Notes under the pieces: generated by a model | Databases searched by the model: none | Seen by the model: only the letters and a program-made list of their open reading frames with translations | Told to the model about the DNA's origin: nothing | Origin: AP-16 sp963755055 | Lineage (GTDB): Bacteria > Pseudomonadota > Alphaproteobacteria > Rhizobiales > Xanthobacteraceae | Reading direction: 5' to 3' | DNA length: 64,000 nt | NCBI GenBank assembly: GCA_963755055.1 | Contig: CAVWIS010000052.1 | Coordinates: forward strand, 5,045 to 69,044 | Made by a program: the position numbers and the translations under genes | Part shown: piece by piece, positions 36,286 through 46,549 of the stretch | How positions within the stretch are numbered: position 1 is the stretch's first letter | Layout of the letters: each line of letters opens with the position of its first letter

Positions 36286-38457
36286 GAATCCGTAGGCCGG
36301 CCGCACCCGGCAGAGAATCCCGCGGGCGTCGGGCGATCCCGATGCCGGGTCGAACGGGCCGGCATATGACAAGGCCGCGTTGATGTTGATGTCGAGGGCG
36401 CCGTGGTCGGGCCCGGCGGCGCTCGGGCGCCACCAGCCCATGCCGGTGCTCACCACCTCGGGCCGGGTCATGTCGGAAAATTTCGCCCGCAGGCGGCACG
36501 GAGCCGGGCCGCCCGCCGTCTCCAGCGTCACCCAGCCGCCGTCGGCGAGCCCGAGCTTCTCCGCCGTCTCGGGATGGATCAGCAGGGTCGGGTCGGGCGA
36601 CACTTTTGCGGCCCATGGCTGATCGCGGAACCGCGAGTGGTGATAGGTTTTTTCCCGGTCTCCGGTGAGCAGAACCAGGGGGAAGTCTCTTCGCATCGCC
36701 GGACCGGCCGCGTCGCGGGCGGGCGGCGTGAACGCGGGCAGCGGGTCGAGGCCGACCTCGCGAAAAGTCTCGGACAAGAGCTCGACCTTGCCGGTGGGCG
36801 TGGCGAACGGCTCCTCGTCGCCATTGCCGGGCCGAGACGGGACCTCCACGTAGCCGTCGCGCTCGAGCTGCTGCAACGATATCCCGCTGTCGCCCAGCAG
36901 GTACTCGTTGAACTGGCGCTGGCTGCGCCAGGGGAGGAAATTTTTCGTCAGCGCCCCGCGCGCCGCCATCCGGTCAATGAGCGGCACGGCGATGTCGAGG
37001 TCGCAGCGCGCCTCGCCCTGAGGCGGAACCGTCTGGCGCGTGTAGAGCACGATCGGTCCCGCCGGCATGAACGAGACTTCCTCCTCCTCGAGCGTCGTCG
37101 TCTTCGGCAGCACGATGTCGGCGAGCGCCGCGGTCGGCGTCATCTCGTGGGCGGCGACCGCGAAAAAATCGAGCGAACGCAGCGCTTCCATCGTGCGCCT
37201 GGTGTCCGGATAGGTGACCAGAATATTGACGCCGCTCGCATAGAGGGCGCGCACCGGGTAGGGCCGCGAGTCCAGCATCGCCGAAATGACCGACGGGTTG
37301 TGGCAGGCGGTCTGCCAGCCGCGCGGCCCGGCCCACAGAGGAAATTCCCTGGCGCCGATCGTCTGCTCCTCGACCTCCCGCGGCAGGCGGAATTCCGGCC
37401 GGTGCAGCAGCTCGTGATAGGTGCGAAATCCGCGCGGCGGCCGAGTGCGGCGGTTGCCGCCCGGGCGGTCGACATTGCCGGAGATCGCCACCAGGCAGTG
37501 GAACGCGCGGAACGTCTGCACCCCCGCGGTGAACGCGTCGATGCCGTGGCCGCTGACGAAGGTGGACGGACCGTCGGCATAGAGCCGCGCCGCCGTCACC
37601 ATGTCCTCGGCCGGAACGCCGGTGAGCCCGGCCGCCACGTCCGCCGAGAAGCCGGCAACGCGTTCGCGCAGCGCGTCGAAGCCATGGCACCAGCGCGCCA
37701 CGAAATCCTTGTCGTACTGCTCCTCGGCGATCATCAGGTTGATCATCGCGAGCGCGAGCGCCGCGTCGGTCCCCGGCCGCGGCCGCAGCCAGACATCGGC
37801 GAGATCGCAGGCCGGGATGCGCTTGGGGTCGATCACGATCAGCCGGGCGCCGCGTTTCTTCGCCTGCTTGATGGCGGCCCACTGCACCGGATCGGCGGCG
37901 CTCGGGTTGCGCCCCACCATGAGGATCGAGCGGGCATGCGCAATGTCCTCGCCCGACGCGATGTTGAGGCCGGTGGCGCGCGCGCTCACGGCACGGCAGC
38001 CGCCGCACAGGTCCTGGTTGATCATCCAGTTGGGGCTGCCGATCGACCGCATGGCGAGCGCCACGATCAGGCCGCGGCTGAAGAACGACCCGCTCACCGC
38101 GCCGGCGATCGCCAGCGGCCCGTAGGTCTCCCGAACGCCGGCGAGCCGGTCCGCCATCTCGTCGAGCGCCTCGTCCCAGGAAATCCTTGTCCACTCGCCG
38201 CTGCCACGCGGGCCTTTGCGGCGCAGCGGGTGCAGCAGCCGCGACGGGCCGTAGGTCAAACTCTCGGCGCCGCGGATGCCCTTGATGCAGAACGCGCCTT
38301 TTGAATACGGATGCTTCGGGTTCGGCGCGATATTGGTCACGCGGCCGTCCGCGACTGTCACCAGCGAGCCGCAGCAGATCGAGCACTCCCAGCAGGTGCT
38401 GGGATGGACGGTCGAGGCGGCGTCCTCGCGGCGGCTGGCTAAATCGATGGCGGTCAT
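35944..38457 (-). CDS. Molybdopterin oxidoreductase, 3' end reads through into an antisense gene
   Basis: It starts at 38457 (MTAIDLASRREDAAS). The [4Fe-4S] ligands are CWECSICCG with a fourth Cys in KGAFCIKG, followed by a Mo-bis-PGD core (DLCGGCRAVSARATG, MVGRNPSAADPVQW, SGHGIDAFTAGVQT, LADIVLPKTTTLEEEE) and the C-terminal DININAALSYAGPFDPASGS. Family-like sequence stops near 36,300 (about 720 residues). The remaining ~115 codons are low-quality antisense of the secreted-protein gene, so the true stop is probably lost or masked by an indel. No Tat signal, so cytoplasmic. Substrate unknown (formate dehydrogenase/nitrate reductase superfamily). Confidence 0.85.
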   Translation of the reverse strand: MTAIDLASRREDAASTVHPSTCWECSICCGSLVTVADGRVTNIAPNPKHPYSKGAFCIKGIRGAESLTYGPSRLLHPLRRKGPRGSGEWTRISWDEALDEMADRLAGVRETYGPLAIAGAVSGSFFSRGLIVALAMRSIGSPNWMINQDLCGGCRAVSARATGLNIASGEDIAHARSILMVGRNPSAADPVQWAAIKQAKKRGARLIVIDPKRIPACDLADVWLRPRPGTDAALALAMINLMIAEEQYDKDFVARWCHGFDALRERVAGFSADVAAGLTGVPAEDMVTAARLYADGPSTFVSGHGIDAFTAGVQTFRAFHCLVAISGNVDRPGGNRRTRPPRGFRTYHELLHRPEFRLPREVEEQTIGAREFPLWAGPRGWQTACHNPSVISAMLDSRPYPVRALYASGVNILVTYPDTRRTMEALRSLDFFAVAAHEMTPTAALADIVLPKTTTLEEEEVSFMPAGPIVLYTRQTVPPQGEARCDLDIAVPLIDRMAARGALTKNFLPWRSQRQFNEYLLGDSGISLQQLERDGYVEVPSRPGNGDEEPFATPTGKVELLSETFREVGLDPLPAFTPPARDAAGPAMRRDFPLVLLTGDREKTYHHSRFRDQPWAAKVSPDPTLLIHPETAEKLGLADGGWVTLETAGGPAPCRLRAKFSDMTRPEVVSTGMGWWRPSAAGPDHGALDININAALSYAGPFDPASGSPDARGILCRVRPAYGFSPAPHLAGPVPRHVVERGIDAGTVPGAGQQADAIACGPADAGGGRLGAETAAVDDEVRAVCAAHHLDDVALARQVETVAVVMVAMDPRAAMLGLVRLRRPGRERQAQHQCDTG

Positions 38458-38594
38458 CTGCGCGTTTCCCGGCACGGCTCCTGAAACCTTATCACACCCG
38501 CAGTCGGAAGATTGAGGATGGAGGCGGCAGGGAGGATGACCGCGGACGGTGGACGCGGTAGCAGTAGGCCCTCCTGATCCGTCAACCGGTCCCC

Positions 38595-39014
38595 ATGTCC
38601 GAGGAAGCGCTTCTCCGCGACAAGCTGCGCAAGATCGAGGCCCTGTTCGCCGGGGCCGGCACGCCGGGCGAGCGCGCCGCCGCGGGAGCGGCGGCGGAAC
38701 GCATCCGCGCCCGGTTGCGCGAGTTCGAGAAGACCGAGCGGGCCGACGAGGTCCGCTTCAGCATCCCCGACCCGTGGTCGCGCCAGCTTTTCGTGGCGCT
38801 GTGCCGGCGCTACGGGCTCAAACCCTACCGCTACCCGCGCATGCGCCGCACCACCATCGTGGTGAAGGCGCCGCGCACTTTTCTCGATCGCGTGCTGTGG
38901 CCGGAATTCGTCGAGATCAACTCGGCGCTGGTGGAGTATCTCTCGACCATCACCGAGCGCGTCATCCGCGAGGAGGTTTTCGGCAACACCGCCGACGCGG
39001 ATGAGATTCGGTAG
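38595..39014 (+). CDS. DUF2786-like hypothetical protein
   Basis: A 139-residue soluble protein. The N-terminal helix (LLRDKLRKIEALFAGAGTPG ERAAA) resembles DUF2786, followed by a compact domain with DPWSRQLFVALCRRYGLKPY and a TIVVKAPRTFLDRVLWPEF segment. Function is not known. The stop TAG is the first TAG of the GTAGGATGGG repeat. Confidence 0.65.
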   Translation: MSEEALLRDKLRKIEALFAGAGTPGERAAAGAAAERIRARLREFEKTERADEVRFSIPDPWSRQLFVALCRRYGLKPYRYPRMRRTTIVVKAPRTFLDRVLWPEFVEINSALVEYLSTITERVIREEVFGNTADADEIR

Positions 39015-39101
39015 GATGGGTTGAGCACTTGCGAAACCCATCGCTTTTGAGTCGCACCGCCGCTGATGGGTTTCGCGCGAAGAGCGCTCAACCCATCCTA
39101 C
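39011..39101. repeat. Palindromic GTAGGATGGGTTGAGC repeat serving two convergent genes
   Basis: A 91-bp nested inverted repeat: GTAGGATGGGTTGAGC ... GCGAAACCCATC ... GATGGGTTTCGCGC ... GCTCAACCCATCCTAC. Both convergent genes end in it, with TAG at each outer arm: the DUF2786-like gene (39,014) and the Opp ATPase (39,098). This is symmetrical use of one palindrome as stop codon and putative terminator for both strands. Confidence 0.87.
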
Positions 39102-40071
39102 GCCACCACCTGCTCCAGCTTGACGCAGCGGGCGCTGCGGCCGGGGCCGATCGTGACGTTCTGGATCTCGCCATAGCCGCACAGCGGCTCGGCGAGCCGG
39201 CAGCGCGGCGCGAACGAGCAGCCGTCGGGCAGGCGGTCGAGCCGCGGCGGCGTGCCCGGGATCGCCTCGAGCGGCGTGCCGCGCCGGGCACCGAGCACCG
39301 TGGAAGAGAGCAGGCCGCGCGTATAGGGATGCGCCGGGTTTTTGACCACGTCGCGCAGCGTTGCCGGTCTCGACGATGCGGCCCGCATACATCACGGCGA
39401 TGCGGTCGCAGATCTCCACCGCGACGCCGATGTCGTGGGTGACGAAGATCACCGCCATGCCGAGCTCGCGCTGCAGCTCGCGCAGCAGCAGCAGGATCTG
39501 GATCTGCACGGTGGCGTCGAGCGCGGTGGTCGGCTCGTCGGCGAGCAGCAGCCGCGGCCGGCAGGACAGCGCGAGCGCGATCATCGCCCGCTGGCGCATG
39601 CCGCCGGACATCTCGTGCGGATAGGCGTCGAGCCGCCGGCGCGCCGAGGGAATGCGCACGCGTTCCAGCATCTCCAGCGCGCGCCGGCGGCCATCCGCCC
39701 GGCTGGCGCCCTCGTGACGCACCACGGTCTCGGCGATCTGGTCGCCGATGGTGTAGACCGGATCGAGCGCTAGCATCGGCTCCTGAAAGATCATCGACAC
39801 GATGCCGCCGCGCAGCTGCTCGAGCTCGGCCTCGGGCAGCGTCATCACGTCCTTGCCGGCGACGCTGATGGACCCACTGATCTCGCTGCGCCGCGGCGGC
39901 AGCATGCGCAGCAGCGCCTTCAGGGTGACGCTCTTGCCAGAGCCGGACTCGCCGAGCAGGCCAAGCACCTCGCCCTCGTCGAGCCCGAAATCGACGCCGT
40001 TGAGCGCATGCACAGTGCGCTCGCCGGTGAAGCGGACGCGCAGGTTCCTGATCGTCGACGATCGGGCTCAT
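39098..40071 (-). CDS. Oligopeptide-type ABC transporter ATPase (DppD/OppD), two frameshifts
   Basis: It starts at 40071 (MSPIVD; ATGA with the preceding amidase). A one-base break near 40,045 leads into NLRVRFTGERTVHALNGVDF, Walker A GESGSGKSVT, signature MSGGMRQRA and LLADEPTTALDATVQ. A second break near 39,358 leads into VVKNPAHPYTRGLL and the Cys-rich tail CSFAPRCRLAEPLC. Repaired length is about 323 residues. The stop TAG is within the repeat. It is the last gene of the minus-strand Opp/amidase operon. Confidence 0.8.
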
Positions 40072-41476
40072 GGGCCGGCGCGGCACCTTTCGATGATGAT
40101 CGGTGACCGCCTGCCAGGCGTTGCCCAGCGCGACCAGTTTTTCATCGCCGAACGGTCGTCCAATCAGCTGGACACCGATCGGCAGACCCGACTGCGACCA
40201 GCCGGCCGGAACCACCAGGCTCGGCAGCCCGAGATAGTTCACCGGGCGCATGAAGCGCGTGATCCCCTGGATCGCGGTCTCGGCGCCGGGGCCGCCGCCC
40301 ACATCGGTCTCCTCGATGGTCGGCGCCGCCGATCGCGACGCCGGCGTCATCACCACGTCGACGTCGCCGATGGCGGCGAGATGCGCGGCGAGCGCCGGCC
40401 CGCGCCAGCGCAGCGCCTCCAGATACTCGACGCCGCTATAGGCGAGGCCGTTCTCCAGCCGGGCACGCACCTGGGCGCCGTAGTCCTCGGCGCGGGTGCG
40501 CAGCCACGGCGCATGCAGGCTGGTCGCCTCGGTGCCGAGCACGATCAGCGCCGCCGCGCTGATCGCGGTCTGGTCCGGCAGGTCGACCGAGACGGTCCGC
40601 ACCCCGAGCTTGCCCAAGCCGTCCACCATCGTGTCGAACGTCTTGGCGACATCCGGCTCGAGATCCTCGATGTAGAACTTTGATCGGGATGCCGACGGTG
40701 AGCCCCGATGCCGGCTGTCTGGTCTTTGCCGCGTCCCAGGCCGGCGCCCCCGCGGTGGTCGGATCGAGCGGATCGGGCCCGGCGATTGCCGCCAGGATCA
40801 GCCCGCAATCCTCGGCGCTGCGCGCCAGCGGTCCGACCGTGTCGAGGGTGAACGACAGCGGCATCGCATTGGCGCGGCTCACCCGTCCATAGGTGGGCTT
40901 GAGCCCGGTGATGCCGCAGAAATGCGCCGGCAGGCGGATCGAGCCGCCGGTGTCGGAGCCGAGCGCCGCATAGATGAGGCGCGCCGCCACCGCGGTGCCG
41001 GAGCCCGACGACGAGCCGCCGGTGATGCGGGTCGGATCCCAGGCGTTGTGCGCGGGCCCGAGATGGGCATTGTGGCCGGTCGGGCCGTAGGCGAACTCCG
41101 CCATGTGCAGCGCGCCGAGCCGGATCGTGCCCGCCGCATCGAGCCGCGCCACCGCGGTCGAGGTCGTGGGCGCGACAAAACCCTCGGCGCACCTTGGAGC
41201 CGCATTCGGCGAGCTTTCCGGCGACGTAGTACATGTCCTTGTGGGCGAGCGGCACGCCGTGCAGCGCGCCCGTGGCGTCTCCGCGCGCCAGCGCGGCATC
41301 GGCTGCGGCCGCGGCCGCGAGCGCCTCGTCGGCCTCATGCGGACGAAGGCGTTGAGCGTCGGCTGCCAGGCGGCGATTCTTGCGAGCAGCGCCCGCGTCA
41401 CCTCGACCGAGGAAACTTTCTTCGACCGGATCGCTGCCGCGACCTCGGCCAGTGTCAGTGCTGAGATGTCGCTCAC
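40068..41476 (-). CDS. Amidase-signature enzyme, about four frameshifts
   Basis: It starts with GTG at 41476 (overlapping the small upstream gene's TGA) and reads SDISALTLAEVAAAIRSKKV. Motifs across frames are HKDMYYVAG (catalytic Lys), GGSSSGSGTAVAA and SDTGGSIRLPAHFCGITGLK (the cis-Ser/Ser pair), then GLPIGVQLIGRPFGDEKLVA. Breaks fall near 41,340 (one base missing), 41,190, 40,680 (one extra A) and just before the end, so the proper stop would overlap the next ATG. About 470 residues. With its small partner it resembles AtzE/GatA-type amidases acting on a substrate imported by the same operon (inference). Confidence 0.8.
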
Positions 41477-41673
41477 CGGCCGATCTCCCGCCGTGCGATC
41501 GCCGTGAAGCTCGCCGGCTCGATCTCGATCGGCATCGCAAGGTTCTCGGCCACGACCCGTGCCACCACCGGGCCGATCGCGCCGGCAACCCGCGCGCATG
41601 ATTCGGCCGAAAGTTTTACCCGTCCGGCCGCCGCCATGATGGCGACGCGCTCCGGCGTGACCTCGTCAGACAT
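41473..41673 (-). CDS. Small AtzG/GatC-like amidase partner
   Basis: A 66-residue protein from 41673 (GGGAGG 7 nt upstream), rich in helices: LSAESCARVAGAIGPVVARV then EIEPASFTAIARREIGR. Size, position directly before an amidase and the acidic EPASF tail are like the AtzG (DUF4089) small subunits that bind AtzE-type amidases in a GatCA-like complex. It overlaps the amidase GTG (GTGA). The relationship is inferred from size, context and tail, not from a search. Confidence 0.62.
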   Translation of the reverse strand: MSDEVTPERVAIMAAAGRVKLSAESCARVAGAIGPVVARVVAENLAMPIEIEPASFTAIARREIGR

Positions 41674-42742
41674 TCGATACCTCCCTGTTAACTTTTGTTG
41701 CGGCCCGGCTATGCCCGGATGCCGGATCGACCATATGGCAGGCGGCGTCGTGCTGGTCGTTGCCGGTCGGCAGCAGCTTCGGGCGTTACGGTGCCGCACA
41801 CGGCTTCCGCGAACGGGCAGCGGGTGTGGAAGCGGCAGGCCGGCCGGCGGATCGATCGGATTGGGCGGGTCGCCGGCGATCGGCGCCTTCTCGGTGCGGC
41901 GGTCCGGGATCGAGCGACGGCATGGCGGCGAGCAGGGCCTGCGTATAGGGATGACGCGCGTCGGTCCACAGCGCCTCGACCGGGCCGCTCTCCACCACCT
42001 CGCCCAGATACATGACGATGACGCGATCACTGATGAAGCGCACCACGTTGAGATCGTGGGAGATGAAGAGATAGGTCAGGCCGAGCTCGTCCTTGAGCTC
42101 GATCAGCAGATTGAGCACCTGCGCCTCGACCGACTTGTCGAGCGCCGAGACCGCCTCGTCGAGAATGACCAGCCGCGGCGCCAGCGCGAGCGCGCGGGCG
42201 ATGTTGACGCGCTGGCGCTGGCCGCCGGACAATTCATGCGGATAGCGGCCCGCGAAGGTCGCCGGATCGAGGCCGACCTTGCGCAGCAAGTCCGTGCGCC
42301 CGCTCGCGCGCCGCGTCGGCGGCGAGCGCCGTGGACTTTCGGGCCGAACGCGATCGTCGTCCTCGATGGTCAGCCGCGGATTGAGCGACGCGTAGCTGTC
42401 CTGGAAAACCATCTGCACGCGGCGACGCAGGTCGCGCAGCGACAGCTCGGTGCCGACCAGCTCGCCGTCGAACACGATCTCGCCGGCGTCCGGCTCGATC
42501 AGCCCGATCATCAGCCGCGCGGTGGTCGACTTGCCGCAGCCGGATTCCCCGACGATGCCGACGCACCTCGCCCTTGCTCGACCGTGAAGGTCACGTCGTC
42601 GACCGCGCGCACCACGCCGCCGCCGCGGCCGAACAGGCCGCCGCCGACGGCGAAATGCTTGCTCAGGCCGCGCACCTCGAGCAGCGGCTGCTGCGGCCCG
42701 CCGACGATCGGCGACCGGTGCGAGCGCCTCAGGCTCGGACAT
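41666..42742 (-). CDS. Oligopeptide-type ABC transporter ATPase (DppF/OppF), about five or more frameshifts
   Basis: It starts near 42742 (MSE). Successive frames carry PLLEVRGLSKHFAVGGGLFG, Walker A GESGCGKST, VQMVFQDSYASLNPR, signature LSGGQRQRV, VILDEAVSALDKSV, RHPYTQALLAAMPS and the tail CRFHTRCPFAEAVC...ACHMVDPASG. Breaks lie near 42,725, 42,565, 42,350, 42,290, 41,855 and 41,770. Walker B has DEAVSALD, seen in several OppF-type ATPases. The proposed end (41666) overlaps the small amidase partner by 8 nt. Functional if the breaks are artefacts. Confidence 0.74.
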
Positions 42743-43626
42743 CCATCGCGCTCCGCAGGCCGTCGCTCAAAAGGTTGAAGCAGATCGACACGGTGAAGAT
42801 CATCGCGCCCGGCAGCGCCGCGACCCACGGGATTGAGGTAGATCGCGGTGCGCAGCGTGTTGAGCATCAGCCCCCATTCGGGCTCCGGCGGCTTGGTGCC
42901 GAGCCCGAGGAACGACAGGCCGGCGGCGAGGATCATGCAGACGCTGATCAGGCTGGTCGCATAGACGAAGATCGGGCCGAGCACGTTGCCGAGCACGTGC
43001 ACGCGCATGATGGTCAGAGGATCCGGCGCCCGATGCGCGCGCGGCGTCGACGAAATCGAGGATTGCGCACGCTGGTGGTCACGCTCTCGGCGACGCGCAC
43101 GATCGGCGGGATGAACACGATGGTGAGCGAGAGCAGGCTGTTGACGATGCCGGCGCCGAGCGCGCCGGAGATCGCGATCGCGAGCAGCACCGAGGGGAAG
43201 GCGTAGAACACGTCGACGGTGCGCATGATCGCCTGGTTGACGATGCCGCCGACATAGCCGGCGATCACGCCCGAGCGTGGTGCCGATCAGGAAGGCGAGC
43301 GCCACCGGAGAGAGCCCGATGCAACAGCGACAGCCGGCCGCCATAGATCAGGCGCGCGAGCATGTCGCGGCCGAGCTCGTCGGTGCCCAGCGGATAGCCG
43401 GGCGTGCCGATCGGCTCGCAGCCGGCGGATCATGCTGCCCTGATAGGGATCGGCGAGGCCGAGCCAGGGCGCGAGCAGCGCGGCGAGCGCGATCGCCGCG
43501 AGAATGAGCGCGCAGGCGATGCTGACCGGATCGCGCGACGAGCCGCGCGTCCGACCGTCGCCCAATAGCCGCGCGCTTTCTCGACCGCGCGCGATGCGGC
43601 ACGATGTCGTCGGCGACGGCGCTCAT
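42729..43626 (-). CDS. Oligopeptide-type ABC transporter permease (DppC), several frameshifts
   Basis: It starts at 43626 (MSAVADDIV), 6 nt after the DppB stop. Pieces in different frames give IACALILAAIALAALLAPWL (first helix), MIAGYVGGIVNQAIMRTVDV FYAFP, LSFLGLGTKPPEPEWGLMLN and the end ICFNLLSDGLRSAMDVRA, the usual DppC C-terminus. At least five indels are needed. The stop overlaps the start of the OppF gene. Confidence 0.74.
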
Positions 43627-43630
43627 CCGC

Positions 43631-44589
43631 TCAGGCTCGCTTGATGCGCGGGTCGATCGCCGCCTGGAGCACGTCGACCAGGAGGTTGAGCACCACGAAG
43701 AACAGCGCCAGCACCAGGATCGTGCCCTGCAGCAGCGGCAGGTCGCGCTGGAAGATCGCCGAGTTGAGCAGGAAGCCGGTGCCCGGCCAGGAGAACACGG
43801 TCTCGATCAGGATCGAGCCGCCGAGCAGATAGCCGAGCTGCAGGCCCATGACGGCGATGCGCGGTCGGCGCCGCGTTCTTCGCCACATGCGCGGAACACC
43901 CGGGTCTCGCTCAGACCCTTTGGCGCGCAACGCCAGGACGAATTCCTGGCGACAAGCAGATCGCCGACCAGCGCGCGCACCGTGCGGGTCACGATGCCCA
44001 TCGGGATCACCGACATGGTGACGGCCGGCAGGATCAGATACTGGATGTGCGCCCAGTCCCAGGCCCAGCTCGCCGCGGGCCCGGCGCCGACCGCCGGCAG
44101 CCAGCCGAGCATCACCGAGAAGATGATCACCAGCACCATGCCGAGCCAGTAATGCGGCATCGACACGCCGGTGATCGCGATCGTGGTGACCAGCGGTCGA
44201 CCCAGCTGTCGCGGAAATAGCCGGCCAGGAATCCGAACATGCAGGCCGAAGACGAAGCCGATCAGGCTCGCCGAGCACCGCGAGCCGCATCACGGTGTTG
44301 CCGACCGCGCGCGACGACTTCCTCGGCGACCGAGCGTCCGGTCGCGATCGAGGTGCCGAGATTGCCGTTGCAGCGCGTTCCAGACCCAGATGCCGAACTG
44401 CACCGGCAGCGGCCGGTCGAAGCCGTAGGCCTGCCGCATCTGCTCGGCGAGGTCTGCCGAGGCATCGGGCGGCAGCACCGAGACCAGCGGGTCGCCCGGC
44501 GCGATGTGCACCAGCAGGAAGCAGACGAGCGCCACCGCGAACACGACCGGCAGCACCAGCACCAGCCGCTTGGCGATGTAGATCAGCAT
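43631..44589 (-). CDS. Oligopeptide-type ABC transporter permease (DppB), several frameshifts
   Basis: It starts at 44589 (MLIYIAKRLVLVLPVVFAVA) with the DppB periplasmic motif YGFDRPLPVQFGIW. Later frames give MPHYWLGMVLVIIFSVMLGW and LGGSILIETVFSWPGTGFLL, ending DVLQAAIDPRIKRA. At least five indels fall between 44,380 and 43,870. Second gene of the operon after the solute-binding protein. Confidence 0.75.
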
Positions 44590-44647
44590 CGCGCTGCCCC
44601 TTAACAGGGAGGGCGCCGCGCCGTGACGCGCGGTGCCAGTCGTGCCG

Positions 44648-46318
44648 TCAGTTCATGGTCATCGTCGAGAAGTCGACGAACCAGCTCTTCGGCTGCACGA
44701 AGTTCTTGATCTTCGGCGCTCATGCGCGCGCGGGCCGACGTCGTGGGCGACCCAGAGGAACGCCGCCTCGTCGACCGAGCGCTCGTGCAGGGCGGCGAGC
44801 GCCTTGTCGCGCTCGGCCGGATCGAAGGCGACGCGCACGGCGGCGACCAGCTTGTCGAATTCCGGATCGTTGATGAAGCCCCAGTTGTTCGACACCGGCG
44901 GCGCCATCTTCGAAGTCGAGGAAGCGGATCATGGCGAAGAACGGGTCCATCGCCGCGTAGGTCACGTTGGTGGCGTGCGCGCCGCGGGCCGACTCGTCCT
45001 TGGCGCCCTTGCGCCAGTTGGTGAACAGCGTGTTCCACTCGATCACGTCGAGCTCGACGTCGAAGAAGCACTCGGCGAGGCTCTGCTGCACGAACTCGTT
45101 CATCGGCACGCGGCAGCATCTGGCCGGAGCCCGACGCCGAGGTCTGCGTCTTCACCTTGAGCCGCTTGTCCTTCGAGAAGCCGGCTTCCGCCATCAGCTT
45201 GCGCGCCTCGTTCGGATCATACTTGATCTGGAATTTCGGATTGCCGCGCCACGGATGGCCGGGCTCGAAGGTGCCGGTCGCCGGCACCATCAGGCCGCCG
45301 AGCAGGCCGTCCTTCATGGCATTGCGGTCGACGCAGAGGTTGGCCGCCTTGCGCACGCGGATGTCGTTCCAGGGCGAGCCTTCGATGCGGCTGAACTGCC
45401 ACGGCCAGACATGCGGCTGCTCGTTCTGATAGATCGACGAAGCCGCGCTGCTTGATCTGCGGCAGCGCGTCCGGCGCCGGATTCTCGATCCAGTCGACCT
45501 GGCCGGACAGCAGCGCCGCCGTGCGGGCGTTCGCCTCGGGCATCGGCAGCAGCACCAGCCGATCGACCTTCGGCACGGCGCTTGCCGCGTCCCAGTAGGC
45601 GTCGTTCTTGACGAGCTCGAGCCGCTCGCGCGGCACGAACCTGTCCATCTTCCACGGCCCGGTGCCCGAGGCATTGCGGGAGAACGCATCCCAGGCCTGC
45701 TTGGCGCGTTCCTTCGGATCGGTCACGCTCGCCGGCACCGCGTCGTAGAGCTTCTTCCAGTGCGCCGGGCTCGCCATGTAACAGGTTGGTCAGATTGATC
45801 GGCAGCAGCGCGTCGGGCGCGGCGGTCGTCAGCTCGACCGTCATGTCGTCGATCTTGCGGGCGCTGCGCAGCGTTCGGCATGCGCGAGGCGGTGACGCCG
45901 ACCTGGCTCGGCGTCGAAATGCGCGCGCGTCCTGCTTGAGCACCTTCTCGACGTTCCAGACCACCGCGTCGGCGTCGAAGTCGGAGCCGTCGTGGAATTT
46001 CACGCCCGGACGCAGCTTGAAGATCCACTTGGTCTTGTCGTCGGGATCGACCGCCCATTCGGTCGCCAGACCGGGGATGACGACGCTCGCCTTGTCGGCG
46101 GAGGAGAGGTCCCAGCTGGTGAGCCCCTCGTACATGGTGTTGCCGGTGAAGCGGTTGCCCTCGAAACCCTGGTCGGGCTGGCCGAGCGTGCGCGGGATGT
46201 CGGCCGCGGTCATGCCGATGCGGACCACGGTCTCGGCAGCGGCCGGAGCGGTCAGGGCCGCGAGCACGATGCCGGCGAGCGCGGTCGGAGCCAAACGGGT
46301 GAAAGCGAGCCTGATCAT
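44648..46318 (-). CDS. Extracellular solute-binding protein family 5, several frameshifts
   Basis: It starts at 46318 (MIRLAFTRLAPTALAGIVLA) with a signal peptide ending near APAAA-ET. The family 5 block WAVDPDDKTKWIFKLRPGVK FHDG is intact. Later pieces include DAFSRNASGTGPWKMDRFVP, VDWIENPAPDALPQIK, ICAVDRNAMKDGLLGG-type receptor core (KAANLCVDRNAMKDGLLGGL), and the end FVQPKSWFVDFSTMTMN. At least five indels. This is the periplasmic receptor that opens the Opp/amidase operon; about 530 residues if repaired. Confidence 0.78.
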
Positions 46319-46549
46319 TCCGGTCTCCTCGCGGGGTGTGGCTGAGCATTCAAGGAGCATGCCAGCCATGGCGCCCAAGATAACGGCACGTGATGGCAGC
46401 GTCGACGGTTGAATTGATCCTGGGCAGGGCGTTGTGCCTCACGATTAGGCGATGCTTCGCCAGCGCGGCGAATCCGCCTGCCGGTATCGGCTGTGGATGC
46501 CGGCACCGTTTCGTTGACCCCGAGGCACGCGGTTCATACCGTTGCGTGC

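Noticed and set aside
36403..38304. A 633-residue plus-strand open frame
   Set aside because: Antisense to the molybdopterin oxidoreductase; shadow composition.
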